Shown piece after piece: positions 7,786 through 17,003 of a stretch of 64,000 bases of DNA. A program made the translations under genes and the position numbers. This DNA is from JBHHYN01 sp046757565 (GTDB lineage Bacteria > Pseudomonadota > Gammaproteobacteria > Eutrophobiales > Eutrophobiaceae), in NCBI GenBank assembly GCA_046757565.1, contig JBHHYN010000004.1:1-64000 (forward strand), read 5' to 3'. The notes under the pieces are model-generated. The model was given only the letters and a program-made list of their open reading frames with translations. It had not been told where the DNA came from and did no database searches. Every line of letters starts with the position of its first letter. Position 1 is the stretch's first letter.

Positions 7786-9246
7786 TTACTTGATTAATTT
7801 AAGATCTTTCTCGATCTGGAGTTCCTGTTCCAAAAAGGCAATTCTGTCATGGAGGCGCTCCTCCTGAAAGTAATCGGGTTTTGGGTTTCGTTGCCGCAGA
7901 ATATATTTTAATTGTTGAATGGCAACTCTTGTCTCCCCGGATAAATAGTAGTACTCAGCACTGGCTATACCCGACTCAATAGTATTCCCCGACTCGGCCT
8001 CTGCACGGGTCAGAAAATCATAATAAGTCAGATCCTGGTCATGAAACTTTCCGTATCTCTTCAGCAGTTCACGGGCCTGTTGAGGGTGATCAGCCTGCAA
8101 CAGCGCCTCGGTGTAGGCAAGGACCACCGGACGATAATCCGGATAAAGCTTTATGGCCTGTTCATAGATTCTAAACGCCTGCTGATAGTTGTTTTGGCGG
8201 GTTTGTAAATCGGCAGCGGCCAGCAGGTAGGAGGTATTCTCCCCATCCTCTGCCAGTAACTCCTGTAACTGATTGTACGCCTGCCTGTATCTTCCTGCTT
8301 CCATGAGGGCAAGGGCATAGCCATAATGAAGAGGGGCATAATTGTTACCGTACTGCTCGTCTTCCAGTTTCTGTTTGAAAAAGTCAACAGCGTGCCGGGG
8401 ATCCTTCTCCGACATGGCCACAATTTTGGCTTGCATGAACGCAAACTTCTTGCTCTCGTTATACCGTAGATCAGGGGGATAGGCTTCCGCCCTGGCGCGG
8501 CTGTCTGCAATCCGGTTGGTAGTGAGCGGATGCGTACGCAAGAACTCGGGCGCCTTACCGGCATAGCGGGAGTTTTTCTGCAGCTTTTCAAAGAAACTTG
8601 GCATGCCACGTGGGTTAAAACCGGACCTTGCCAGTAATTGCATGCCGATCCGATCAGATTCCGCTTCGTTAGAACGGGTAAAGTTAATCCGGGTCTGGGC
8701 GGCCACCCCTTGTACAGCAGCCATGGCAGCCTGCCCGGCCTGGGGATTCTGGGAGGCGATAAGGATAGCGCCCAGCAGTGCCGCCATCATGGGCAAACTC
8801 ATCTTTGATTGCTTTTCGAAGGAACGCGCCATGTGCTTTTGTGTAACGTGTGAGATTTCATGGGCCATCACTGCCGCCAATTCACTTTCATTTCCTGCAT
8901 TCAGGATCACACCGCTGTTTATGCCGACAATGCCTCCCGGGGCGGCAAAGGCATTAATTATCGGATCGTCAATTACAAAGAACGTAAACAGTTGGGTATT
9001 GTTGTCGCTACTCGATACCAGACGGTAACCGATGGATTGAATATAGGTCTCTATCTCCGGATCAGTAATAATCTTTGCCTGTTTGCGTACCTGGCTGAGA
9101 AACGCCTGGCCCAGGCGGCGTTCAAATTCCGGCGACATCAGTGTGCCGGTAGAGTCACCGATATTGGGAAGATCCAGGGTCGTGACGGCACTCGCCGTCG
9201 CCGTCAACAAAACAAGACTCAACAGTAAATATCTAATGAACGGCAA
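7786..9246 (-). CDS. bepA: BepA-like periplasmic M48 metalloprotease/chaperone with TPR domain
   Basis: 486 residues from a TTG at 9246-9244. This start is preferred over a GTG at 9309 because GGGAGA lies about eight bases upstream and because it puts a clean Sec signal (PFIRYLLLSLVLLTATASA) at the N-terminus; it also matches the usual BepA length of about 487. The zinc motif is HEISH (129-133), with NEAESD (193-198) supplying the third-ligand region. The C-terminal half is tetratricopeptide-repeat-like helices. BepA (YfgC) assists assembly of LptD and degrades stalled outer-membrane proteins in the periplasm. Here it heads a run with soxYZ, a membrane protease and a lipoprotein. Confidence 0.9.
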   Translation of the reverse strand: MPFIRYLLLSLVLLTATASAVTTLDLPNIGDSTGTLMSPEFERRLGQAFLSQVRKQAKIITDPEIETYIQSIGYRLVSSSDNNTQLFTFFVIDDPIINAFAAPGGIVGINSGVILNAGNESELAAVMAHEISHVTQKHMARSFEKQSKMSLPMMAALLGAILIASQNPQAGQAAMAAVQGVAAQTRINFTRSNEAESDRIGMQLLARSGFNPRGMPSFFEKLQKNSRYAGKAPEFLRTHPLTTNRIADSRARAEAYPPDLRYNESKKFAFMQAKIVAMSEKDPRHAVDFFKQKLEDEQYGNNYAPLHYGYALALMEAGRYRQAYNQLQELLAEDGENTSYLLAAADLQTRQNNYQQAFRIYEQAIKLYPDYRPVVLAYTEALLQADHPQQARELLKRYGKFHDQDLTYYDFLTRAEAESGNTIESGIASAEYYYLSGETRVAIQQLKYILRQRNPKPDYFQEERLHDRIAFLEQELQIEKDLKLIK

Positions 9247-9390
9247 CGCTGAAATTCTCCCGTATATTCTACTCTTGTGAGTCCGATAGCATACCCAAGT
9301 TCCTGTCACTCTCAGATCGGCATTAGCTAATCAGGAGTTCACTGAAATTACCTGGATGCAATTTATCTAAATTTCTACAACAATAATAGG

Positions 9391-9410
9391 CATTATTTAA
9401 GTAAATAATG
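9391..9410. promoter_or_regulatory. Perfect palindrome before pfp, possible operator
   Basis: CATTATTTAAGTAAATAATG is an 8-bp perfect inverted repeat around a 4-bp centre, ending 22 bp before the pfp ATG and just before its ribosome-binding site (CAGGAG). It lies in the divergent bepA/pfp interval, so a bound protein could affect either gene. No T-run follows, so it is not a terminator. The cognate regulator is unknown. Confidence 0.4.
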
Positions 9411-9432
9411 TGAAATTCAGGAGTGATTTATC

Positions 9433-10698
9433 ATGGCACAAGGTAAAAACGCATTTTATGCCCAGTCCGGCGGCGTGACGGCGGTCATTAACGCTTCTGC
9501 CTGCGGCCTCATCCAGGCCGCCCGCGAGAACAGGGACAAAATCGCCAATGTCTATGCCGGGCGCAACGGCATTATCGGCGCCCTGACCGAAGACCTTATC
9601 GACACAGGCCAGGAGAGTGATGAGGCGATTGCCGGCTTGCGTTACACGCCCTCCGGCGCCTTCGGCTCCTGCCGCTACAAGCTCAAGGGCCTGGAAGAGA
9701 ACCACGCTGAATACGAGCGTCTGATCGAGGTCTTCAAGGCCCATGATATCGGCTACTTCTTCTATAACGGCGGCGGGGATTCCGCCGATACCTGCCACAA
9801 GATCTCCCAGCTATCCGGGAGTTTGGATTTTCCCATCCAGACGATACATATCCCCAAGACAGTGGATAATGATCTGCCGATCACCGATACCTGTCCGGGT
9901 TTCGGATCAGTGGCAAAATATATCGCCGTCTCTACCCGGGAGGCCTCCTATGACGTGCGCTCCATGGCCAGGACCTCCACGAAAGTGTTTGTGCTCGAGG
10001 TAATGGGCCGCCATGCCGGCTGGATCGCCGCTGCCGGGGGTCTGGCGGCCGACGAGCAGAATGATATCCCGATTGTTGTGCTGTTTCCTGAGATCCAATT
10101 TGATAAACAGCAGTTCCTGGCACGCGTGAAACAGAATGTTGAGCAATACGAATACTGCACGGTAGTTGTATCGGAAGGGGCGAAGTGGCCCGATGGCGGC
10201 TTTCTGGCGGAGCAGGACAGCCGCGACGCCTTCGGGCATGCCCAGCTTGGAGGCGCTGCGCCGGTGGTTGCCAATATGGTAAAAAGCGCCCTGGGTTACA
10301 AATACCACTGGGCCGTGGCCGACTACCTGCAGCGCTCCGCCCGTCATGTCGCCTCCAGGACCGACGTGGAGCAGGCCTATGCCGCCGGCAGGGCGGCGGT
10401 GGAGTATGCCGTTGCCGGAGAAGATGCCCGGATGGTGACGATTGTACGTACAGCGGACGATCCTTATGCCTGGGAGATCGGCCAGGTGGACCTGGCCGAG
10501 GTAGCTAATGTGGAGAAATTCATGCCGGCGGATTTCATTACTGAAGACGGTTTCGGCATCACGGATAGCTGCCGCCGCTACCTGCAGCCACTGATCCAGG
10601 GAGAGGATTATCCACCCTACGCCAACGGCCTGCCGGCCTATGTCCAGCTGAAGGGTGTGGCGGTACCGAAAAAACTGACTGCTCGTTTTGCCGTCTGA
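9433..10698 (+). CDS. pfp: Pyrophosphate-dependent 6-phosphofructokinase
   Basis: 421 residues. The nucleotide/PPi site reads NGGGDSADT (residues 112-120): Asp116 stands where ATP-dependent enzymes have Gly (GGDGS), and the catalytic loop is PKTVDND (141-147) with Lys142 in place of the PGTIDND Gly. Both substitutions mark PPi-dependent enzymes. The reaction is reversible, fructose 6-phosphate + PPi to fructose 1,6-bisphosphate + Pi. In some autotrophs and methylotrophs the enzyme also acts on sedoheptulose 7-phosphate and replaces fructose bisphosphatase in the Calvin or pentose cycles. The start ATG has CAGGAG upstream. A strong terminator follows, then the H+-pyrophosphatase gene, a pairing that couples PPi formation and use. 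Confidence 0.93.
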   Translation: MAQGKNAFYAQSGGVTAVINASACGLIQAARENRDKIANVYAGRNGIIGALTEDLIDTGQESDEAIAGLRYTPSGAFGSCRYKLKGLEENHAEYERLIEVFKAHDIGYFFYNGGGDSADTCHKISQLSGSLDFPIQTIHIPKTVDNDLPITDTCPGFGSVAKYIAVSTREASYDVRSMARTSTKVFVLEVMGRHAGWIAAAGGLAADEQNDIPIVVLFPEIQFDKQQFLARVKQNVEQYEYCTVVVSEGAKWPDGGFLAEQDSRDAFGHAQLGGAAPVVANMVKSALGYKYHWAVADYLQRSARHVASRTDVEQAYAAGRAAVEYAVAGEDARMVTIVRTADDPYAWEIGQVDLAEVANVEKFMPADFITEDGFGITDSCRRYLQPLIQGEDYPPYANGLPAYVQLKGVAVPKKLTARFAV

Positions 10699-10799
10699 GC
10701 GGTGATATAGCGTAACAGGACGGGGAAAACAGGCCGTCAGTGTTCGAAAAACTGGTTTTTTACCGGCTTGCTAAGTACAATCTGCCGCGCTTTATCACG

Positions 10800-10827
10800 T
10801 TGGGGGCATGCTTGCCCCCAATTTTTT
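10800..10827 (+). terminator. Rho-independent terminator after pfp
   Basis: TTGGGGGCA (10800-10808) pairs with TGCCCCCAA (10813-10821) around a TGCT loop and is followed by six Ts. It separates pfp from hppA, so hppA probably has its own promoter or depends on read-through. Confidence 0.9.
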
Positions 10828-10872
10828 ACATTAATCTAACCAACAATCCGTTTCACGGCTAGGGGGAATATT

Positions 10873-12897
10873 ATGTCGCCTATATTTTTTGCCTTGCTTT
10901 GCGGCGTTCTGGCAATCGTGTACGGTATCTGGTCCATTCGCTGGATACTGTCGCAACAGCAAGGCAATGAGCGTATGCGTGAGATCGCCGCTGCCATCCA
11001 GCAAGGGGCTGCTGCATATCTCAACAGGCAATACACGACCGTTGCCATGGTTGGTGTTGTGGTGTTTCTCGTGCTGGGGCTGTCGCCCATTGGCTGGAAG
11101 ACCGCAATCGGTTTTTTAATTGGCGCTATCTTTTCCGGCGCCACCGGTTATATCGGCATGAATATCTCTGTGCGCGCCAATCTGCGCACGGCCGAGGTCG
11201 CAAACAACGGGATGAATGCGGCCTTGACCGTGGCCTTTCGAGGCGGCGCCATTACCGGTCTGCTGGTCGTCGGTCTGGGCCTGCTGGGTGTGGCCGGTTA
11301 CTATGCAATCCTTGGTATGACGGGGGCCGGCGATAATCTATCACCACTGGTGGGGCTTGCCTTCGGAGGTTCATTGATCTCCATTTTTGCCCGGCTCGGC
11401 GGCGGGATCTTTACCAAGGGCGCTGATGTGGGCGCCGATCTGGTGGGCAAGGTTGAAGCCGGTATCCCGGAAGACGACCCACGCAATCCAGCAGTCATCG
11501 CCGATAACGTTGGCGATAATGTCGGTGACTGCGCCGGTATGGCTGCAGACCTTTTCGAGACCTATGTGGTAACGGTTGTCGCTACCATATTGCTCGGCAG
11601 CCTCATTGTTAAACCAGCAGAGAGTGCAGTGGTCTATCCGCTGGTTTTAGGGGGGATCTCTATTGTCGCTTCGGTAATTGGCACCTTTTTCGTCAAGGCC
11701 AGGGAAGGGGGCAGTATCATGGGAGCGCTCTACCGTGGTCTGATCGTCGCCGGGGTCCTTGCCGTGATCGCATTTTATCCCGCCACGAACCTGCTGCTGG
11801 GCGACACCATCAACATAGACGGCGCAGATGTGCTGACACGGTATGTCTACTATGCTGCCCTGATCGGACTTGCCCTGACGGGTGCGTTGGTCTGGATCAC
11901 TGAATACTACACCAGCACCGAGTTTTCACCTGTCAGGCACATCGCCCAGGCCTCTGAAACCGGCCATGCCACCAACATTATCGCCGGTCTCGGGGTCTCC
12001 ATGAAGGCCACGGCCCTGCCCGTGCTGGCGGTCTGTGCCAGTATCTGGGGCGCTTATGAACTGGCCGGTCTGTATGGCATCGCCATCGCGGCCACCTCCA
12101 TGCTCTCCATGACCGGCATTATTGTGGCGTTGGACGCTTTCGGTCCGATTACTGACAACGCCGGCGGCATCGCCGAAATGGCGGAATTGCCGGAGAAGAT
12201 ACGCAATATTACCGACCCGCTGGATGCGGTAGGGAATACCACCAAGGCGGTCACCAAGGGTTACGCCATCGGATCGGCCGGCCTGGCGGCACTGGTGCTG
12301 TTCGCCGACTATACCCATGCGCTGGAACATAACCAGATATCGGTGGAATTCAGCCTTTCCGATCCGTTGGTCATCATCGGCCTGTTTCTCGGTGGCCTGG
12401 TGCCCTATCTGTTCGGCGCCATGGCAATGGAGGCGGTGGGCCGCGCCGCCGGATCAGTGGTGCATGAGGTACGCCGGCAGTTCAGGGAGATCGAAGGCAT
12501 CATGGAGGGCAAAACCAAACCCGATTATACACGCGCCGTGGATATGCTGACAAAAGCCGCGATCAAGGAGATGATCTTCCCGTCACTGCTGCCGGTACTG
12601 GTGCCGGTGCTGGTAGGTATCATCCTCGGCCCCAAGGCGCTGGGCGGCTTACTGGTAGGGACTATCATTACCGGTCTGTTCGTCGCTATCTCCATGACCA
12701 CCGGTGGCGGGGCCTGGGATAATGCAAAAAAATATATTGAAGACGGCGCCCTTGGCGGTAAGGGCAGTGAGGCGCACAAGGCGGCTATCACCGGCGACAC
12801 AGTGGGCGATCCCTACAAGGATACCGCCGGCCCTGCTGTCAATCCGTTGATCAAGATCATCAATATCGTCGCCCTGCTGATCGTGCCTTTGATCTAA
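10873..12897 (+). CDS. hppA: Proton-translocating membrane pyrophosphatase, K+-independent type
   Basis: 674 residues and about 16 membrane segments. The catalytic loops are [11 protein letters not shown] (185-195) and [19 protein letters not shown] (201-219), the Asp-rich PPi/Mg2+ site of this family. GNTTKA (454-459) has Lys458, the residue that distinguishes K+-independent H+ pumps from K+-dependent ones, which have Ala. The enzyme hydrolyses PPi and pumps protons across the cytoplasmic membrane, or runs in reverse to make PPi. AGGGGGAA lies about five bases before the ATG. Placed directly after the PPi-dependent phosphofructokinase, it would recover energy from PPi released by gluconeogenic or Calvin-cycle flux. 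Confidence 0.97.
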   Translation: MSPIFFALLCGVLAIVYGIWSIRWILSQQQGNERMREIAAAIQQGAAAYLNRQYTTVAMVGVVVFLVLGLSPIGWKTAIGFLIGAIFSGATGYIGMNISVRANLRTAEVANNGMNAALTVAFRGGAITGLLVVGLGLLGVAGYYAILGMTGAGDNLSPLVGLAFGGSLISIFARLGGGIFTKGADVGADLVGKVEAGIPEDDPRNPAVIADNVGDNVGDCAGMAADLFETYVVTVVATILLGSLIVKPAESAVVYPLVLGGISIVASVIGTFFVKAREGGSIMGALYRGLIVAGVLAVIAFYPATNLLLGDTINIDGADVLTRYVYYAALIGLALTGALVWITEYYTSTEFSPVRHIAQASETGHATNIIAGLGVSMKATALPVLAVCASIWGAYELAGLYGIAIAATSMLSMTGIIVALDAFGPITDNAGGIAEMAELPEKIRNITDPLDAVGNTTKAVTKGYAIGSAGLAALVLFADYTHALEHNQISVEFSLSDPLVIIGLFLGGLVPYLFGAMAMEAVGRAAGSVVHEVRRQFREIEGIMEGKTKPDYTRAVDMLTKAAIKEMIFPSLLPVLVPVLVGIILGPKALGGLLVGTIITGLFVAISMTTGGGAWDNAKKYIEDGALGGKGSEAHKAAITGDTVGDPYKDTAGPAVNPLIKIINIVALLIVPLI

Positions 12898-12920
12898 CCG
12901 TCAGGCACCTGGTTACAGAG

Positions 12921-12949
12921 GCCCGGTTCCGCAACCGGGGCCGGTTTTT
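12921..12949 (+). terminator. Terminator after hppA
   Basis: CCCGGTT (12922-12928) pairs with AACCGGG (12933-12939), followed by GCCGG and five Ts. It ends hppA at the convergent junction with maf; the last bases touch the maf stop. Confidence 0.75.
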
Positions 12950-13524
12950 CAGGACACCCCGATTTTCTGTTCAATCACCCCCTGCAACAGCTCTGCGGTC
13001 TCGTAGAGTGGCAGGCCCATGACACCGGAGAAACTCCCCTCCAGCCTGGAGATAAACGCAGCGGCCCGGCCCTGGATGGCGTAGGCCCCTGCCTTACCGT
13101 AGGGCTCTTCGCTATCGCAATAGACACTGATCTCGGCATCACCCATGGGGCGAAAACTGACCCGGCTTATGTTTAAGCTTGTCTTTTCGACGCCATGATG
13201 AATCAGTGCCACGGCTGAATAGACAAAGTGGTTGCGGCCGGACAGTTTTTGCAACATTGATACAGCCTCATCTCCGTCTTTCGGTTTACCGAGTATATCG
13301 TCATCAAGCACCACTTGCGTATCCGCTGCAAGTACAGGCAGGCTGCTTGTTGAAAGATTTACCCCTTTCCGCGCTTTTTCCAATGCCAGTCTGCTGACAT
13401 GGTCCTGCGCCCTTTCTGTGCCATCCCATGTTTCATCGATATCCACGGCCAGCACGTCATATTCGATGCCGAGCTGCTCGAGTAGTTGCCTGCGTCTTGG
13501 GGATTTAGAAGCCAGGTAAATCAA
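12949..13524 (-). CDS. maf: Maf-like nucleoside triphosphate pyrophosphatase (YhdE type)
   Basis: 191 residues from a TTG at 13524-13522, placed just before the conserved opening IYLASKSPRRRQLLEQLG; the longer open frame upstream overlaps rsfS and has no family match. ASKSPRR is the phosphate-binding signature. AADTQVVLDDDILGKP holds the catalytic Asp, and KAGAYAIQG is typical of the YhdE branch that hydrolyses dTTP and UTP. These enzymes clean modified pyrimidine nucleotides and affect septum formation. The start follows the rsfS stop by a few bases. No good ribosome-binding site is visible, so coupling to rsfS is likely. rlmH, often next to rsfS, is absent here. Confidence 0.85.
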   Translation of the reverse strand: MIYLASKSPRRRQLLEQLGIEYDVLAVDIDETWDGTERAQDHVSRLALEKARKGVNLSTSSLPVLAADTQVVLDDDILGKPKDGDEAVSMLQKLSGRNHFVYSAVALIHHGVEKTSLNISRVSFRPMGDAEISVYCDSEEPYGKAGAYAIQGRAAAFISRLEGSFSGVMGLPLYETAELLQGVIEQKIGVS

Positions 13525-13528
13525 CAGA

Positions 13529-13876
13529 TTACTTGAAAGAGATGATTTGCCGGTCCTCAGCCAACCAGAGTTTTTCCAATTGATAATAGTCACGGGTAAC
13601 TGGATGCATAAGGTGGGCAACCACATCACCTATATCGACCAGTATCCATTCCGCCTGCCGTTCTCCCTCGACACCGAGGGGAGGCATGCCTAACTCCTTC
13701 GAGGTTTCGATCACCTTTTCAGCCAGCGCCTTGACCTGGCGGCCCGACCTGCCACTAGCGATGATCATAATATCGGTGATCGAAGTGAGATTTTGGACAT
13801 CAAGGACCTGTATATCCACAGCCTTGAGTTCATCCAATGCTGCGTAGAGTTTTTTCGAAATCTGCCTTGGCGTCAT
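13529..13876 (-). CDS. rsfS: Ribosomal silencing factor RsfS
   Basis: 115 residues. The core ITDIMIIASGRSGRQVKALAEKV and the signature AEWILVDIGDVVAHLMHPVTRDYYQLEKLW are those of RsfS (Iojap/YbeB). It binds ribosomal protein L14 on the large subunit and blocks joining to the small subunit when nutrients run low. The ATG lies five bases after the nadD stop, and the proA-nadD-rsfS order is the one common in Pseudomonas-like gammaproteobacteria. maf follows immediately. Confidence 0.95.
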   Translation of the reverse strand: MTPRQISKKLYAALDELKAVDIQVLDVQNLTSITDIMIIASGRSGRQVKALAEKVIETSKELGMPPLGVEGERQAEWILVDIGDVVAHLMHPVTRDYYQLEKLWLAEDRQIISFK

Positions 13877-13881
13877 ACGGC

Positions 13882-14520
13882 TTATTGATAGAGGCCCTGT
13901 TGCTGTATGTATTCGATGACGTTGTCCGGCAACAGATACCTGACATCCCTGTTTACTGCAAGCAAACGGCGGATCCGTGTCGCAGAGATATCCAGCATGG
14001 GGATATTGAGTTTATGGATACGGCCGGCAGGTGTCCGGCGAATGACGGAGGGATCTTCGGTTGAATGTTTTGTAAAAAGCTGTGCAATTTCCCGATGTGT
14101 AAAATCTGTTTTGTTTCCCGGTCTATCTACAACGATAACATGCACATAATTTAATAGCAAAGCCCACTCATGCCAGGAATTCAATGACTGGAAGGCGTCC
14201 ATGCCCATAATCAGGCATAGTGGCCGGCCGCCCAGCTCCTGTCGACAAGCCTTGACGGTATCCACGCTGTAGGAGATACCGCCACGCTGCAACTCACACC
14301 TATCGATGAGGAGTCCGCTGACCTTTTCTAGGGCGAGTCTCAGCATGACCACTCTTTGCTCAGGACTGGCGATCGGGTTATTGCGATGGGGGGCGGTATG
14401 CAGGGGGATTAACCGGACCTCGGCCAGGTCCAGTTCCTGCCGGACCTCCATTGCCATGCGCAAATGTCCATAATGTACCGGATCGAAGGTACCACCCAAT
14501 AAACCTATCGGCTTTAGCAT
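13882..14520 (-). CDS. nadD: Nicotinate-nucleotide adenylyltransferase
   Basis: 212 residues. GGTFDPVHYGHL carries the nucleotidyltransferase HxGH motif (His16-His19), and ISATRIR (178-184) is the second ATP-binding motif. The enzyme makes deamido-NAD+ from nicotinate mononucleotide and ATP in the cytoplasm, a core step of NAD synthesis. It is followed five bases later by rsfS. The 84 bp between proA and nadD are filled by an unusual inverted pair of heptamer repeats that ends at the nadD start codon, leaving little room for a normal leader. Confidence 0.95.
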   Translation of the reverse strand: MLKPIGLLGGTFDPVHYGHLRMAMEVRQELDLAEVRLIPLHTAPHRNNPIASPEQRVVMLRLALEKVSGLLIDRCELQRGGISYSVDTVKACRQELGGRPLCLIMGMDAFQSLNSWHEWALLLNYVHVIVVDRPGNKTDFTHREIAQLFTKHSTEDPSVIRRTPAGRIHKLNIPMLDISATRIRRLLAVNRDVRYLLPDNVIEYIQQQGLYQ

Positions 14521-14614
14521 CAGGAGAGTGAAAAGTGAAAAGTGAAAAGTGAAAAGAACAAAAGCATTATTCCTTTATACTTTTAACTTTTCACTTTTCA
14601 CTTTTTACTTCCTG
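14521..14614. repeat. Inverted pair of AGTGAAA heptamer arrays between proA and nadD
   Basis: Four direct copies of AGTGAAA run from 14527 to 14554. A mirrored set of TTTCACT-type units (with variants) occupies about 14580-14610. CAGGA at 14521 and TCCTG at 14610-14614 complete the symmetry, so the whole element is a roughly 94-bp imperfect palindrome with an AT-rich centre. Its right end includes the last codons of proA. In RNA it could form a long A-U-rich hairpin between proA and nadD. The repeats have no spacers, so this is not a CRISPR. Confidence 0.85.
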
Positions 14615-15861
14615 ATGTGTCCGTCACCAATGACGATGAATTTCTGTGACGTCAGGCCCTCCAGGCCAACGGGTCCACGGGCATGAAACTTGTCGGTGCT
14701 GATCCCCACTTCGGCGCCCAGTCCATACTCAAAACCGTCGGCAAACCGGGTCGAGACGTTCACCATGACCGAGCTGGAATCGACTTCGTTCAGGAAGCGG
14801 CGCGCCCGGCTGATATCTTCCGTGACAATGGCGTCTGTATGGTGTGAACCATATTTTTCGATATGTTCCATGGCCGCATCCATATCTTCAACGATCTTCA
14901 ATGACAGGATAGGGGCCAGGTACTCCGTTGCGTAATCCTCCTCCGTTGCCGCCTGGATATCCGGCAGGATGCCGAGGGATTTTTCACAACCACGTATCTC
15001 GACACCGGCTTCCCGGTACATCGGTCCGAGCCGGGTAAGGACGGGTCTGGCGATGTCTTCCGCAAGCAGCAGGCATTCCATGGCATTACAGACGCCATAA
15101 CGCTGTGTCTTGGCATTGTAGGCGATGGCGACGGCCTTATCGATGTCCGCCCTGTCATCGATATAGACATGACAGAGACCGTCCAGATGCTTGATGACCG
15201 GCATCCTGGCCTCAGCGCTGACCCGCTGTATTAACCCCTTGCCACCCCGGGGAATGATGACATCGACATATTCCGGCAGACGCAATAGTTCCCCTACCGC
15301 ACTCCTGTCTGTGGTTCCGATCAGCTGAACGGCATCCTCAGGGAGACCGGCGCAGACCAACCCCTCACGGGTACAGGCGGCAATCGCCTGGTTTGAGTGC
15401 AAGGCTTCGGAACCGCCTCTCAGGATGGCGGCATTTCCGGATTTAATACACAACCCGGCTGCATCCGCCGTCACATTGGGCCGGGACTCATAGATGATGC
15501 CCACCACCCCCAGAGGTACACGCATTCTGCCGACCTGCATACCGTTAGGTCGGTAACTCATGGTGCTAATCTCCCCAACAGGGTCGTTCAGAGCGGCGAT
15601 TTGGATCAAACCGTCTGCCATCGCCCCGATCCTGGCAGGGGTAAGTTCCAGACGATCCAGCAGCGCATCGTTAAGACCCTTTTCTCGGGCCGTGGCCAGG
15701 TCCTTTTTATTCGCAGCCAGCAATTGCTTTTGCCGTTCACGAATAACGCCGGCAATGGCCTCCAGCGAGCGGTTTTTGATGCCGGAATCCGCGCGCGCCA
15801 TGGCCCGTGCAGCGGCACGCGCCCGCTGACCTGTCTCTTGAATGTAAGTGCTTACGTTCAT
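14605..15861 (-). CDS. proA: Gamma-glutamyl phosphate reductase
   Basis: 418 residues, full length for ProA. The catalytic Cys258 lies in [15 protein letters not shown]; the family usually has Pro where this protein has Tyr before [16 protein letters not shown] and the [10 protein letters not shown] loop are also typical. It reduces gamma-glutamyl phosphate with NADPH to glutamate semialdehyde in proline synthesis. It lies between holA and nadD. The last codons are contributed by the repeat element that separates it from nadD. Confidence 0.96.
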   Translation of the reverse strand: MNVSTYIQETGQRARAAARAMARADSGIKNRSLEAIAGVIRERQKQLLAANKKDLATAREKGLNDALLDRLELTPARIGAMADGLIQIAALNDPVGEISTMSYRPNGMQVGRMRVPLGVVGIIYESRPNVTADAAGLCIKSGNAAILRGGSEALHSNQAIAACTREGLVCAGLPEDAVQLIGTTDRSAVGELLRLPEYVDVIIPRGGKGLIQRVSAEARMPVIKHLDGLCHVYIDDRADIDKAVAIAYNAKTQRYGVCNAMECLLLAEDIARPVLTRLGPMYREAGVEIRGCEKSLGILPDIQAATEEDYATEYLAPILSLKIVEDMDAAMEHIEKYGSHHTDAIVTEDISRARRFLNEVDSSSVMVNVSTRFADGFEYGLGAEVGISTDKFHARGPVGLEGLTSQKFIVIGDGHIRK

Positions 15862-15918
15862 GCCTCGTGTCCCGGACTAAGGTACGGAAATCGGGGTTCA
15901 GGATTGTAGAGGGAGGTT

Positions 15919-16977
15919 TTACCCAAGTCCGCCAGGATCCTGGTCCACGATCCTGTCCAGTGATTGTAACCTGATACCCGCCATTCGGAACATGAAATTC
16001 TCCAGCAGTTCCCAGGCACTGTTTTTAATGGCCCCTTTTACCGCCTTGTCCAGGGTCCCGGCAAGACGCAGTAATGACGCCAACTGCTTTTTATCCAGGC
16101 GGTCTAATACAGCATCGACTGCCGATCTGCGTTGTTGCCAGACCCGAAAGCCGGTGAATACCTTTTCCCTGGGCGTTCCGGCATCTATGGCGAATGCCAT
16201 GGAGCAGATGCGCCTGAATTCCCACATCAGCGCACCCACAACAGCCAGCGGTTCAACCCCCTCTTTTCTGAGTCCCCTCAACATTCTCGCAGTGCGCTCT
16301 ATATCACCTTGCAGGGTGTTTTCGATGAGGGTAAATATGTCGAATCGTGCGCTATCGGAGACAGCGTCCATGGCATCCTTGATATCAATCCCGGGCCGGT
16401 CCACCAACAGACAGAGTTTTTCCAGTTCCTGCTTCGCCGCAAGCAGATTACCCTCTACTTTTTCAGCAATGAAAGTGGCTGCATCACGGCTCATGCGCTT
16501 ACCATATTGCTGTGTTCGTTTGATAATCCAAGCCGGCAACTTCACCGGCTCCACCGGCCAAATTTGAATGACCAGCCCTGCTTCATCGAGCGCCTTGCAC
16601 CAGCGGCTTTGTAGTGTCCTCTTGTCGAGCTTGCCGGCAATCACCAACAGGACATTATCGGGATTGGCCGCAGCGGTATATTCGAGCAAGGCGGCGCTGC
16701 CTTCCCTGCCCGGTTTACCGGTTTCCAGCCTGAGTTCAATGAGTCGCCGGCTGGCAAACAGGGAAAGTGCAGCATTGACACTCATTAACTGACGCCAGTC
16801 AAAGTCCTTGTTTACATCCAGCACCATGCGCTCCTCAAATCCATTGGCGCGCGCATAGTGCCTGATTAAATCGGCCGTTTCCAGTATCTGCAGGGGTTCA
16901 TCGCCACTGATAAGGTAGACCGGCATGAGTCCCCGGCGGTCCAGACTGGCGGCGAGTTGATCGGCCTTGAGTCGCAT
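15919..16977 (-). CDS. holA: DNA polymerase III subunit delta
   Basis: 352 residues, matching HolA length. The opening (MRLKADQLAASL...LMPVYLISGDEPLQILE) and the LLLVIAGKLDKRTLQSRWCKAL segment are characteristic of the delta subunit. Its N-terminal AAA+-like domains open the beta clamp and its C-terminal domain forms the clamp-loader collar. The ATPase motif is degenerate, as expected for delta. It follows lptE by 26 bp, keeping the widespread leuS-lptE-holA order, and precedes proA by about 57 bp. Confidence 0.94.
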   Translation of the reverse strand: MRLKADQLAASLDRRGLMPVYLISGDEPLQILETADLIRHYARANGFEERMVLDVNKDFDWRQLMSVNAALSLFASRRLIELRLETGKPGREGSAALLEYTAAANPDNVLLVIAGKLDKRTLQSRWCKALDEAGLVIQIWPVEPVKLPAWIIKRTQQYGKRMSRDAATFIAEKVEGNLLAAKQELEKLCLLVDRPGIDIKDAMDAVSDSARFDIFTLIENTLQGDIERTARMLRGLRKEGVEPLAVVGALMWEFRRICSMAFAIDAGTPREKVFTGFRVWQQRRSAVDAVLDRLDKKQLASLLRLAGTLDKAVKGAIKNSAWELLENFMFRMAGIRLQSLDRIVDQDPGGLG

Positions 16978-17003
16978 TCTTTGAGAGAAGAAACCCTCTT
17001 TCT

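Noticed and set aside
9433..10698. ATP-dependent phosphofructokinase (PfkA)
   Set aside because: The active site has Asp116 and Lys142, the PPi-type residues, instead of Gly at both places.
14527..14610. Repeated heptamers that might suggest a CRISPR array
   Set aside because: The units are contiguous without spacers and are mirrored; they form an inverted repeat, not a repeat-spacer array.
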